NCBI RefSeq assembly: GCF_052324685.1
Contig: NC_135213.1
Span: 36,777,578 to 36,841,577 of the forward strand
Reading direction: 5' to 3'
Source of the DNA: Brachyhypopomus gauderio
Lineage: Eukaryota; Chordata; Actinopteri; Gymnotiformes; Hypopomidae
Length of the DNA: 64,000 nucleotides
Both the position numbers and the translations under genes were made by a program. The notes beneath the pieces are model-generated. The model was not told the DNA's origin. It did no database searches and was given only the letters and a program-made list of their open reading frames with translations. Below, piece after piece: positions 54,089-63,888 of the stretch. Positions within the stretch are counted from its first letter, which is position 1. Every line of letters begins with the position of its first letter.

Positions 54089-56190
54089 TCCGACTGGCCA
54101 AAACTGTTTCCACAGAAAAAAAAAAAGAATAAATAATCAGAAAACTGGGGAGGAGAGTATGAACAAGCAGAATGTTACTTGTATATACTGTGTGAATGGA
54201 GGACACAGGAGGCATCGCTTTCTATGACTGTAAATTGTGTACATGCCATTTTCAGGAGACCTGTTTTTTTACGTGTGTGCTTTTTATGTGATTTTGATTT
54301 GTTGCCCTCCGGAGAGGACATCCCAATGGAAGCACTTTATTTTTTAGGTTGCAACTACAGAACAGTGTTCCACAGAACCAGAACCCAGCGACCTGGGATT
54401 GTTTCTTGATTCCCACAAGCGCTTTTTTAGAAACCCTTTTGCGTGCGTCTGAACGTAGGCAGGACTCACCATGGAAACTCAGACTGACGTGACAGTAGGT
54501 TATTTGAATTGTGCACCTGCCCTGGTGTTGTGATTGGTGTCAGAGGAAATAGTTATCTGTTTAGAAGTTTCTCATTTGTAGCCTAGAATTCAGTGTTTAA
54601 CATTTGTCCGAGTGTAAATTAAAAAAATGAAGAATTCAAACAAAAACAGCAGATATAGGTTGAAGTGAACCTAGTGTTCAGTAAATTTCACAGGTGTATT
54701 TTTGTACATTTCCCATGAAGGTTGCCCACTGGGGAATTGTTCATTTGCGTTCAGTTAAATTCCTCCTTTTTATCAACGACAATCAGAATTTTTTTTTTTG
54801 CCAGCACTTCAAATACAGATGTATATATTGAAAGGTTGCAGATGGAATGAGGAGGGGAAAAACATCTCATAGTTCCAGTCTGATTTGATTAAGACTTTCC
54901 TGTATGTCAGCTAGTCCGGCGTTACGCTCACTGAGGAAGGCGGACAGAAGGGATTTCTGCCTCGCTGCAGTGACGTGTTTGGTTTGATGATGTCCACATA
55001 TGGCTCCAGGTGTTCTGATGCATCCTCAGTTTGATCTCGGTTCACTACTAATGTACAGTCTTTCCTTTACTTAGTCTCAGTGGCCAGGCATGCTGGGACA
55101 TCAAGTATAGTAAGGTTTGGGGTTTTTGTTTTCTTTTGTTTTTGTCCTCTAACCAAAGATCTTTTATGTTATTTTTCTCTCTCTCAGCTTATAGCTGGCA
55201 CAAATTATACATCAATTGGATATTTACACTGTTGATACCTGAGTTAGTCATATTTGCTGTCTGATACACTAGGTGTCCTTAAATGCTCAGTGGGAGAGAT
55301 TTTTTATTTTAAAAAAATTCTACGGGCTGTTTGGGGATCCCACGTGGACGTTCCTCATTAATTCCTCATTGGTTGTCTCAATACTTTCAAATATGTCACT
55401 GAGTTCATTCATGAGGTATTCCAACGATCTACATGTTCTGAAAAAGCTCACTGTTCTTTGAGTGCGCGTTTCACCGATTATGCCAGCAATGCTTTATGGT
55501 CATACTTTATGGTGAATGCCTTACAGTGCATCCAGAATGGAAGCCCATAATAACACTCCCAATCTAAATCCTCCTTTGTACCATATTCCTTTTTAAATAT
55601 TTGCTACTGTAGACTCATGTTTGCGCATTTGTTGATTTGCAACTACTGTCTGTGCTGCAGAGCTGCTATCATACTGTGACTAGTGTAATAGATTGTATTT
55701 GGAACACTGGGAGTTTTGCCAGCAGTGATTGGCCAAATTCTAGATGGGCTGTACTGATTGGCCAAATCTTGGATGGTCTATGTTGATTGGCTGAAAACTA
55801 GATGGGCTTTATATCGTTGAATTATGGAGTATTTAAAACCAGAGCAAGGCATCTGAGTGCAATTACTGCAAAGGTTAGCCTTCATCCTGTGTTTTTGTTT
55901 TGTTGCGTTTGATCTTGTGATTTTGTTTTATTTTTATCGTGAGTTATTTCTGTTTTTTGTGAAGAGTGACTGCTCGATGTTTATACTTAAATTATTTATG
56001 AAATATAGTGTCTTGTTAGAGAAGTTAAGCTCCATATTCTTGCTGTTTGGATATAAAGTTTCAGATGTGATTGTACTGCCACCTAGTGGACCACCATTGT
56101 TACATCAGTGTTTTAGTATTGTACTGGATGCGGTGACTAAAAACAGAAACAAGGAAAAGGTGTGTTTTATTTAAAACATTAAATGAAAAT
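54089..56190 (+). other. rgmb: Probable 3' UTR and downstream region of rgmb
   Basis: AT-rich DNA without a gene. AATAAA at 54128-54133 lies only 40 bp after the stop; ATTAAA variants lie at 54618 and 56178-56183. RGM transcripts commonly have long 3' UTRs, so a distal end is possible. The true cleavage site cannot be seen from sequence. Confidence 0.45.
56166..56171 (-). terminator. ptcra: Candidate poly(A) signal of ptcra
   Basis: TTTATT on the + strand gives AATAAA on the minus strand, about 670 bp after the ptcra stop. It is the first canonical signal I found downstream of the ptcra stop; it would make the two converging transcripts (rgmb and ptcra) end close together or overlap. Confidence 0.35.
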
Positions 56191-56838
56191 ACATAAACTT
56201 TGTTGGATCTGATTGGTCATTGATTCAGCCTGATATGTATGTTCTTATATAGGCAGTGTGCCATTTAATTTACATAATTTACATTTATACTCAACAACGT
56301 ATTGGGTTGTGTTGTGGGCTGTGCCATGTAACACATGAGAATTATGTTCCATTAAATCCACAGAAGTAAGCATGTTCTCAAGTCTCTGCACAGAACTGTC
56401 TCACAATTCAGCTACTCAAACATTTGGAAGGATTTACAATCCTCATCAACGTCCTCTTAACGTGAGAAGTGACTCGACTGACTTCAGCAGAAGGAGAAAT
56501 GTTCCAAAACTGCCTGGTGCACTTCACCTGTTGTGTTCTTCGGAGGTTCCTCGAGGTTGGTTTGTGATCAGATAGCTCCTGCTCCCACCACCTCATGCAG
56601 CACCTGTGCTCTGCTGCTGCCTGCTTGGTTTCGTTGTCTGATCCTAAACTGGAGGGTGACCCCAAAATTCAAAACACGCGCTCAAAATGCAGCTAGGAGT
56701 GGGTGACCTTCTTCCATTGTGCCTTTGGATCACAACTGTTATATTTACTACACGACATTCTGAAAGAGAAAAAACATATGAATATTGAGTAAGTATTGTA
56801 AGAATATTTAGCAGGGCAGTGATGTGACAATATAGACA

Positions 56839-56948
56839 TTACCACTTAATAACAGCTTGTGCAGTCATCAGGACATTGAATACAGTGATCTTGAAGAAGA
56901 TGATTCTCAGAACGTAGATAATCAGAAGGTCTGTGTGTATTTGGATAT
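56839..56948 (-). CDS. ptcra: ptcra exon 4 (transmembrane, stop)
   Basis: Acceptor CCCTTCCAG. It encodes the membrane segment IIYVLRIIFFKITVFNVLMT, then AQAVIKW and TAA. A GTAATG beginning one base before the end of the Trp codon could serve as an alternative donor to a further tail exon; none was identified downstream. Confidence 0.8.
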
Positions 56949-57834
56949 CTGGAAGGGACAAAAAGAAAAAATATATTTATTTATATTCTTAGTCATATCG
57001 ACACAACTACTGAATTGCATGTTTTAAATTGGTTCATTTTAGAAGCTTTCTGGATATCACTAACCATTGAACAAATCAGATTGATGCTTGGAACACATAT
57101 CCTGTGTGTCCTTGTCATCTACAGATGGAGGAAGAAGATACATCAAATCTAATGGTATATTAAGCAGCTGTAGATTGTATGCACACATCCACCAGGCCTG
57201 ATTCAGAAGCTCACGTGCACTACACACTTCAATGTTCTCGCTGATCTAGCCCTTCTGATTGAGAGTCAGACTGCCTGATATGCTGATGTAGACATTACGA
57301 CCAGGATCGTTTTAGGACACTATGATTTACCTGTTTGTAGTCCAACGGTGGGGCTGTGCATGAACTGAGCAGGTCTTCTGTGACTCAGGAAGCATGTGTA
57401 GGTGTTCCATTCAGGAGGCCCCACAGACTGCATGGACGTGGGATCAAACACATTGAAAGTGCTTTCTTCCTCTCCGACTACATTGTACATGACAGGACCT
57501 GATCCACTGGTGCCTCTGCGGATCCAGGAGATCCCTGCATCCCTGTTCAGGGCGTCATTGAACACACAGACCAGGATGGTCAAACCCCCAGGATCCATTG
57601 GGATGTGGAAAAAGGGAAATAAAGTTCCATAAGGGGCAGACTTCACCCCTACTATGTTATTCACTGTCAAAGAGATACACACACACAAACACGTACAAAA
57701 CAACTTAAAAAAGTTTCAACTTCACCTAAGATGAAATAACACATTACGGGAAATGATCTGAATTTATCAGATTAAAAGTTGTTTTTGTTTTACTCACACG
57801 TAACGAGCAGGACGGTGTTGAAGCGGTGCAGCAT
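56839..57834 (-). CDS. ptcra: Pre-T-cell antigen receptor alpha (pT-alpha), 4 exons, very short tail
   Basis: Minus-strand exons 57834-57798, 57663-57331, 57118-57065 and 56948-56839 all have GT/AG borders, share phase-1 joins and give 177 codons. pT-alpha pairs with TCR-beta in immature thymocytes and, with CD3, signals beta-selection. Residues 1 to about 22 are a leader (MLHRFNTVLLVTLNNIVGV). Residues 26-121 form one C-type Ig domain with Cys45 (TILVCVF), Trp59 (ISWI) and Cys103 (YTCFL). The small third exon is an acidic connecting peptide with a single Cys132 for the interchain bond. The membrane segment (149-170) has Arg156 and Lys161 five residues apart, then VFNVLMT, as in pT-alpha and TCR-alpha. 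The leader joins the C-type domain directly, with no V or J segment, and a small Cys exon precedes the membrane exon, as in mammalian PTCRA. No N-glycosylation sequon is seen, and only about seven residues follow the membrane, unlike the long mammalian tail. A diverged TCR-alpha-constant-like orphan is the main alternative. Confidence 0.75.
57065..57118 (-). CDS. ptcra: ptcra exon 3 (connecting peptide with Cys)
   Basis: A 54-bp exon with acceptor CATCTGTAG and donor CAATG|GTTAGT, phase 1 to phase 1. It encodes DDKDTQDMCSKHQSDLFN. Its size, acidity and one cysteine match the small connecting exon of PTCRA and of TCR-alpha constant genes. Confidence 0.7.
57331..57663 (-). CDS. ptcra: ptcra exon 2 (Ig domain)
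   Basis: Acceptor CTTTGACAG, donor ACAG|GTAAAT, 333 bp, phase 1 to phase 1. It encodes the single C-type Ig domain with the Cys45/Trp59/Cys103 triad. Confidence 0.85.
57798..57834 (-). CDS. ptcra: ptcra exon 1 coding part (leader)
   Basis: ATG at 57834-57832. It encodes 12 residues plus one base, with donor ACGT|GTGAGT (strong). The start is the only ATG in frame before a hydrophobic stretch. Confidence 0.7.
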
Positions 57835-57975
57835 GGTCGCGGTGTGCGCCCTGCCAAGCCACGCCGGGGATTAGCGACTCCTGATCACGTGACTTCTCAC
57901 CCGCCACGGAATCTTTCCACTGTGGTGCTCCTCCCTCTGGAGGCCCTCTGCTAAAATATAGATGCACTGAGGTCC
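57835..57975 (-). promoter_or_regulatory. ptcra: Candidate ptcra promoter
   Basis: On the minus strand TATATTTTAG lies at 57960-57951, about 120 bp upstream of the ATG, as a possible TATA element. A RUNX core (TGTGGT on +, 57921-57926) and an E-box CACGTG (57886-57891) lie between it and the start. RUNX and E-box factors act in thymocyte genes; binding here is inferred only from motifs. Confidence 0.4.
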
Positions 57976-58561
57976 AGGGCAGGAGTTACATATCTACGGT
58001 CATCTTCACGGTGGGTTATTTTGGCAACGTGACATTATGGGATTAAGTTTTGAAGTGACGCCGTGAGTAACTGATTCACCGTGTTTTCTGTAACTCTGTG
58101 TTTAGTAAGATCACACCTGTTTGGCGGTTTGTGGTCAAACAATGATCTGAACACCAACGGCTTTTGTACATCTGTGTATTTGTATGTGATCCGTCCCTAT
58201 CATACCCTAATGAGTGAATTAGGTTAATCATCCTCTTCATTATAAGATCATTTTCCTCAGTAAAATCTAATATTTTTGTCTCACTTGTCAGGAATGAGAT
58301 ACATGAACATATGGTACTGTAGCCCACAACCATTTTAGATATGCTTCACGTACATGTATTAACACAGACACTAAAATAACCAGCACAAACATCCACTTAT
58401 CACCCCCCCCCCCGTATTACTGAAAAAAGTTGCTGTATTATGCTGAGATGTAATCAGCTTTACACTGCAGAAACCAAGAGGTGCTTTGCTGAACGTTTTA
58501 TTCAGACCACCAGAATTAAGCATTTGTCATTCAGTGGCCTTTCCATTTCTGTGTGCATCAC

Positions 58562-58563
<2 letters not shown>

Positions 58564-58602
<39 letters not shown>
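58564..58602. repeat. (TG)n microsatellite
   Basis: About 19 TG dinucleotides between ptcra and erap2. Confidence 0.95.
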
Positions 58603-58879
58603 TGCGTGCGCACATCACCAGTTATAACTACGGAAGCAATGAATTTAGGAACCTCGAAGAAAAGGAGCTTTAGAACCCCGAGGAATGAATGCTGTTATAA
58701 ACATCTACTTTTTCTAATATAAACCGATTCTTCCTCATAGAAATTCAAAAGCATATATAAATAAAGCAGTTTGAAATTTCAAGGCGCTTAACTTTAATTA
58801 TGCACTGGTCTGTTATGACATTACTCTGTCCCGACTCGTTGACGACCGTAAGTCATTTGTCCCCGAGATGCCTGGTCCG

Positions 58880-60166
58880 TTGGTGGGTGTCCAGACCTCC
58901 TCTGCACTAACACGAGGTGTTGGTGTGTGTCCAGATCTCCTCTCTGCACTAACACGAGGTGTTGGTGTGTGTCCAGATCTCCTCTCTGCACTAACACGAG
59001 GTGTTGGTGTGTGTCCAGACCTCCTCTGCACTAACACGAGGTGTTGGTGTGTGTCCAGATCTCCTCTCTGCACTAACACAAGGTGTTGGTGGGTGTCCAG
59101 ACCTCCTCTGCACTAACACGAGGTGTTGGTGTGTGTCCAGACCTCCTCTGCACTAACACGAGGTGTTGGTGTGTGTCCAGATCTCCTCTCTGCACTAACA
59201 CGAGGTGTTGGTGGGTGTCCAGACCTCCTCTGCACTAACACGAGGTGTTGGTGTGTGTCCAGACCTCCTCTGCACTAACACGAGGTGTTGGTGGGTGTCC
59301 AGACCTCCTCTGCACTAACACGAGGTGTTGGTGTGTGTCCAGACCTCCTCTGCACTAACACGAGGTGTTGGTGTGTGTCCAGACCTCCTCTGAACTAACA
59401 CGAGGTGTTGGTGTGTGTCCAGATCTCCTCTCTGCACTAACACGAGGTGTTGGTGGGTGTCCAGACCTCCTCTGCACTAACACGAGGTGTTGGTGTGTGT
59501 CCAGACCTCCTCTGCACTAACACGAGGTGTTGGTGGGTGTCCAGACCTCCTCTGCACTAACACGAGGTGTTGGTGTGTGTCCAGATCTCCTCTCTGCACT
59601 AACACGAGGTGTTGGTGGGTGTCCAGACCTCCTCTGCACTAACACGAGGTGTTGGTGTGTGTCCAGACCTCCTCTGCACTAACACGAGGTGTTAGTGGGT
59701 GTCCAGACCTCCTCTGCACTAACACGAGGTGTTGGTGTGTGTCCAGACTTCCTCTGCACTAACACGAGGTGTTGGTGTGTGTCCAGACCTCCTCTGCACT
59801 AACACGAGGTGTTGGTGGGTGTCCAGACCTCCTCTGCACTAACACGAGGTGTTGGTGTGTGTCCAGACCTCCTCTCTGCACTAACACGAGGTGTTGGTGG
59901 GTGTCCAGACCTCCTCTGCACTAACATGAGGTGTTGGTGTGTGTCCAGATCTCCTCTCTGCACTAACACGAGGTGTTAGTGTGTGTCCAGACCTCCTCTG
60001 CACTAACACGAGGTGTTGGTGTGTGTCCAGACCTCCTCTGCACTAACACGAGGTGTTGGGTGTGTGTCCAGATCTCCTCTCTGCACTAACACGAGGTGTT
60101 AGTGTTTGTCCAGACCTCCTCTGCACTAACACGAGGTGTTGGTGGGTGTCCAGACCTCCTCTGCAC
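58880..60166. repeat. 40-42-bp minisatellite upstream of erap2
   Basis: About 31 tandem units built from CCTCTGCACTAACACGAGG, TGTTGGTG and TGTGTCCAGA or GGGTGTCCAGA, then CCTCCT or TCTCCTCT. Units are 40 bp, or 42 bp where CTCTCTGC replaces CTCTGC. The two GTGTCC/GGGTCC types alternate in blocks. Every unit carries AGGTGT, a T-box half-site. The array fills the interval between ptcra and the erap2 promoter. Confidence 0.95.
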
Positions 60167-60169
60167 TAA

Positions 60170-60286
60170 CATTTGCATGCAGCAGCGCAGGAAGGCAGCA
60201 CGCGCGCGGGGGAGTTGTGGGCCGGGCACTTAAAAGGGAAAACGAAAGCTTGTCTGTGCGCACGACAATGAATAGCCGAAATTCAG
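60170..60286 (+). promoter_or_regulatory. erap2: erap2 promoter and untranslated first exon
   Basis: A CpG-rich segment (CACGCGCGCGGGGGAG) directly follows the minisatellite. It holds TTAAAAG at 60231-60236 (TATA-like) and GAAAACGAAA at 60238-60247, a perfect GAAANNGAAA interferon-regulatory-factor core. A donor CAG|GTAACC at 60286/60287 suggests a short non-coding first exon starting near 60260. ERAP genes are interferon-inducible in mammals, which fits the element. The transcription start is inferred. Confidence 0.6.
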
Positions 60287-61037
60287 GTAACCTCACGACG
60301 TTCGCTCCATAATGTGATTCAGTGTCGTCGTTTCGTGGTCTAAATGGCTAAAGTCATGTTGCGAAGCGCTCGTGGTGTTTCTGTTATGAAAACATGCAGC
60401 GCACGAGGACAAATGTCCTTAGTGCATCCGAGTTGATCACCCTTTGTAGATGTGAGCGGACAGTAGTGTCACGTTACACAGTATGCAGCGATGGCGGACT
60501 GACAGATCCCGTGTGCTGTTGCTCTGTGCCCTGCTGAAGTTTAAACTGCTGTTACACTTTGCCGTAAACACGTTGGACGTTGTTTTGACCGTGTAGTCTG
60601 TATCCTAGAAAACGCAGTCGTCGTTCATCTGCGTTCTGCCTGCGGGAGTGCTTAATATAGCCTAAGAAAAGGACGACATTGTGGCCTGAACGTACACAGT
60701 AAAATCATAGTAAATTTATGGTCATGGTTAATTAAACGCTACTAATTTTACTGTGCAAGCCCTACTGTAAGTATGTTGGAATGTACTGGAAATAACTACT
60801 GTACTGGTGTTGAGCTGTAGACTGAGAAGGAAAGGTCAAGAACTCTAGCTTATTAACTCATGTAGGTCAAAGTTTCCACATCTCAATTGGGACGTTTTTG
60901 TTTTTCCTCAGGTTCAGCTGTGCACAGATCCTTATCCAGACATCTTAGAATGTGAAAGGAACTGTAAAGTGTTAATACTACTTGTCTTTCACCAGGAGAA
61001 GCACTATTCCATTCAAAAGCTCTTGTCATATTCCATC

Positions 61038-61522
61038 ATGCACGTTTTATTGTTTTCTGTGATCTTGCTGACGCTGCCTGTCAGAAGCCTGTCCTCTGAA
61101 AGCGACAGTGACCACTTGGCTACCAACGGTCTCCCTTTCCCCTGGAGCAAGGTGCGCCTTCCGAATTACATCATTCCAGTTCATTACCACCTCCTCCTCC
61201 ATCCCAACCTCACAACGCTGAGGTTCAGCGGCTCCGTCAAGATCGAGATCGACGTGAAGAACAACACTAACTGGGTCGTCCTGCACTGCAAAGGCCTCGA
61301 AATCACCACGGCGACCGTGCTGGACGAGAGCGAAGCTCACCTGTTTGAGAAGGTGCACCCTGTTCTGGAGTACCCGCCCCACGAGCAGATCGCGATCTTC
61401 TCTCCTAAGATCCTGACAACTGGAGAGAAATACTTTTTGTATTTGGAGTTCAGTGCAGCGTTGGGAGATGGCTTCTACGGCTTCTACAAGAGTTCGTACA
61501 AAACGCCGAGTGGAGAAACGAG
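61038..61522 (+). CDS. erap2: erap2 coding exon (residues 1-162)
   Basis: The exon's 5' border is CACCAG|GAGAAG at 60996 or CCTCAG|GTTCAG at 60912, so 42 or 126 bp of 5' UTR precede the ATG. It ends ACGAG|GTAAAA, phase 2. It covers the leader and most of the N-terminal beta domain, with NLT and NNT sequons. Confidence 0.9.
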
Positions 61523-63888
61523 GTAAAATTCATGTGAACAAAACAGTGTTGGCCAGCGTGTGGAAGAGAATGATAACTATTACTCACTCTTCACTCTGCT
61601 CAATTTGATCCCAGGTTCTTGGCATCTACTCACTTTGAACCCACCTCCGCACGAATGGCGTTTCCCTGTTTTGATGAGCCCATCTTCAAAGCCAACTACT
61701 CTGTCCGGATAAGAAGGGGACCCCTGCACATAGCCCTGTCCAACATGCCCATTGTAAAGCATTTTAACATCTGCATATACAAAATATAAATGTGTTTATA
61801 CCACAAATACTACACACTCTCAATACATTTTATTGGCTTCACTGAAATAACTACCATGTCAGAAATAACAAAGATGTAAGCACTGTCCTTTCTGTCCTTG
61901 AGTTTCTTTAAAGGCACATGAAAATGTAATTTATTGTTATATTTATTAGGAGCAAACGGTGGAATTGGCCAGCGGTTTGTTGGAAGATCGCTTTGAAGCA
62001 AGTGTGCAGATGAGCTCTTATCTTGTGGCCTTCATCATCTGTGACTTCAGGTCTGTTAGCAGACAAACGTCAACGGGAATCGATGTAAGTCAGCTGTGCA
62101 GTCCGAGATGTTGTTCCTAACGATTTTGTTCCCTTTATGACACGATACGGATTGATTGATTGATTTTTATTTATGTAAGTTGTTGTCTTTCCTACTCCCA
62201 TCTGCTCATAATAACGAGTATTTCTTTGTAAGGTTTCGGTTTATGCTGTTCCGCACAAGTGGCACCAAACCCACTACGCTCTTGAAGCTGCTGTCAACAT
62301 TTTGGAGTTTTATGAAAAGTACTTCAATATCTACTATCCGTTGCCCAAACTAGGTAAACATGGACTGTTTCTCAGTTTGTAGTGAATGCTGTGCTCTTAG
62401 TACTGTTTGAATTCATTTTGTATTTCTCTTTTTTATCTAGATTTGATAGCTATTCCAGATTTCCAGTCTGGAGCTATGGAAAACTGGGGTCTGACCACCT
62501 ATAGAGAGACCTCCCTCCTTTACGACCCTGACGTCTCATCCACCTCAGACAAACTGTGGGTTACTATGGTGATAGGACACGAGCTGGCCCATCAGGTGAG
62601 CGTTGCACACCTGTCCTAGTTGCTGTACCTGTACCTGTGTTTGTTAGCACTTCTAGGTATCGCTTTTACTCCTGTAGTTTAGTGGTATTCTTGTTCAAGG
62701 ATATCTTGAACTCTGACCTATGTACTGTACTATCTAGGAGGCATTCTGTGAGCAGATGGCAAAACACTGTGTATGTCACTCTGGATGAGATCGCCTGCTA
62801 AATGCCCCAAATGTAAATGTAAATGTCAGAACTAAGTGGACATTGTCAGCTCAAACAAGTGCATTGTGTTAAGACCGCACTGCAGTACAGAAACTGAGGA
62901 GATAGGTGGCACTGGTGAGCAGCTTTAGCTTATTACCCAAGTGCCAAAGGTGTATCCAGAAGAGTAAATGATACAGTGAACAAACTGAACACGAATGCTA
63001 CTGAACATTCATGTCCACATTGGCAATGGTATTTTAGGTATTAGTATAAAACCGAATGCTTGATTGCTGGATAAAAGCCAGGGACATACAAACTGACGGG
63101 GGGGGGGGGGCTCACGGTGGCGAGACGTGCACACATTCAACCTAGGCTTTATTTATTGAAAAGGCACAGTTAGCACTGAGCATATACAGTACATATAACA
63201 CACAACGTAGCGAGACACAACTATTGGACTCAACAAAGACAAACACGGAAAACAACTAAGATGCATATTAAATACTTACAACATAACAAGCCCCGAGTGT
63301 GACACATAATGAGGATAACGAGACGACACACACACACAACCACACCCACAGGAAGTACATACATGGCTACAAACAGAGAGGGGTCCGGGCCTGTACTATG
63401 ACACAAACTAGTCAAAATTATACTTTAATGCTAATCAATTATATTCATACAGCACTTATGCACTAAATTGAGGATTAGCAAGACGTTAGCAATGTGCTAT
63501 ATTATCTGAAATGTGTATCCCTGTCCCACAGTGGTTTGGAAACTTGGTCACTATGGAGTGGTGGAATGATATATGGCTTAATGAGGGATTTGCGCGATAT
63601 ATGGAATTTGTTTCTGTTGAGGCTACGTACCCACAACTAAAAGTGGTATGCTCCCATTTCTTAAGTGTTTTATCTTTTGTTACCAGTTTTAGAAAACTAT
63701 TAAAATATTCTACAAGACACAAGGCAACTTTTTTGATTTCATGCTCTGATTTCCAGGAGGACTACTTGTTGAACACCTGCTTTGCAGCCATTGGACAGGA
63801 TTCACTTAACTCATCTAGACCTATAACAAGCTCTGCCGAGAACCCCACTCAGATAAAGGAGATGTTCGACACGGTGTCTTATGACAAG
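61038..63888 (+). CDS. erap2: Endoplasmic reticulum aminopeptidase 2-like, partial (residues 1-427)
   Basis: Seven coding exons (61038-61522, 61615-61753, 61950-62084, 62233-62353, 62441-62595, 63532-63645, 63757-63888) splice in frame; the gene runs off the window. This M1-family zinc aminopeptidase (oxytocinase subfamily) trims N-terminal residues of peptides in the ER for MHC class I. It has a signal sequence ([20 protein letters not shown]), the N-terminal beta-domain ([20 protein letters not shown]), the exopeptidase motif GAMEN (304-308), HELAH (340-344) with third zinc ligand Glu363 in WLNEGFA, and catalytic Tyr425 in [31 protein letters not shown] and DSLNSSRPI resemble ERAP2 more than ERAP1. 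The residue matching ERAP1 Gln181 and ERAP2 Asp198 is His168 ([13 protein letters not shown]). The ATG at 61038 is chosen because it begins the hydrophobic leader. Confidence 0.92.
61615..61753 (+). CDS. erap2: erap2 coding exon (residues 162-208)
   Basis: Acceptor ATCCCAG, donor CCATT|GTAAAG. It encodes [16 protein letters not shown], including the S1-pocket position His168. Confidence 0.92.
61950..62084 (+). CDS. erap2: erap2 coding exon (residues 209-253)
   Basis: Acceptor TTTATTAG, donor CGAT|GTAAGT. It encodes [20 protein letters not shown] and the CDFRSVS block. Confidence 0.92.
62233..62353 (+). CDS. erap2: erap2 coding exon (residues 254-294)
   Basis: Acceptor TTTGTAAG, donor CTAG|GTAAAC, phase 1. 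It encodes VSVYAVPHK and [17 protein letters not shown]. Confidence 0.92.
62441..62595 (+). CDS. erap2: erap2 coding exon (GAMEN and HELAH, residues 294-345)
   Basis: Acceptor TTATCTAG, donor CATCAG|GTGAGC, phase 0. It carries the substrate N-terminus-binding GAMEN and the zinc-binding HELAH. Confidence 0.95.
62596..63531 (+). other. erap2: erap2 intron with SINE-tail remnant
   Basis: A 936-bp intron that splits HELAHQ from WFGNLVT. It contains a decayed SINE/LINE tail (CACTCTGGATGAGATCGCCT, then GCTAAATGCC, 62775-62826) and a poly-G run (about 63099-63110). Confidence 0.85.
62765..62828 (+). mobile_element. Decayed SINE/LINE 3' tail
   Basis: CTCTGGATGAGATCGCCTGC, then TAAATGCCCCAAATG and TAAATG repeats, are the same tail as at 24132 with several substitutions. 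No head is recognisable upstream. Confidence 0.6.
63532..63645 (+). CDS. erap2: erap2 coding exon (residues 346-383)
   Basis: Acceptor TGTCCCACAG, donor AAAGTG|GTATGC. It encodes [20 protein letters not shown], with zinc ligand Glu363. Confidence 0.95.
63757..63888 (+). CDS. erap2: erap2 coding exon (residues 384-427)
   Basis: Acceptor GATTTCCAG, donor GACAAG|GTGAGA. It encodes [10 protein letters not shown] and ends with the catalytic tyrosine block DTVSYDK. The last 112 bp of the window are the start of the next intron. Confidence 0.93.

Noticed and set aside
56408-56665. 85-codon minus-strand frame downstream of ptcra
   Set aside because: No family match and no splice link to ptcra; more likely its 3' UTR.
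58880-60166. CRISPR-like array
   Set aside because: Units are contiguous near-identical repeats with no distinct spacers, in a vertebrate genome; it is a minisatellite.
61038-63888. Identity as erap1 or lnpep
   Set aside because: A short leader rather than a long cytosolic tail argues against lnpep. ATNG-FPW, LGDGF-GFYKS, GETR and DSLNSSRPI favour ERAP2 over ERAP1, though fish paralogue assignment needs a tree.
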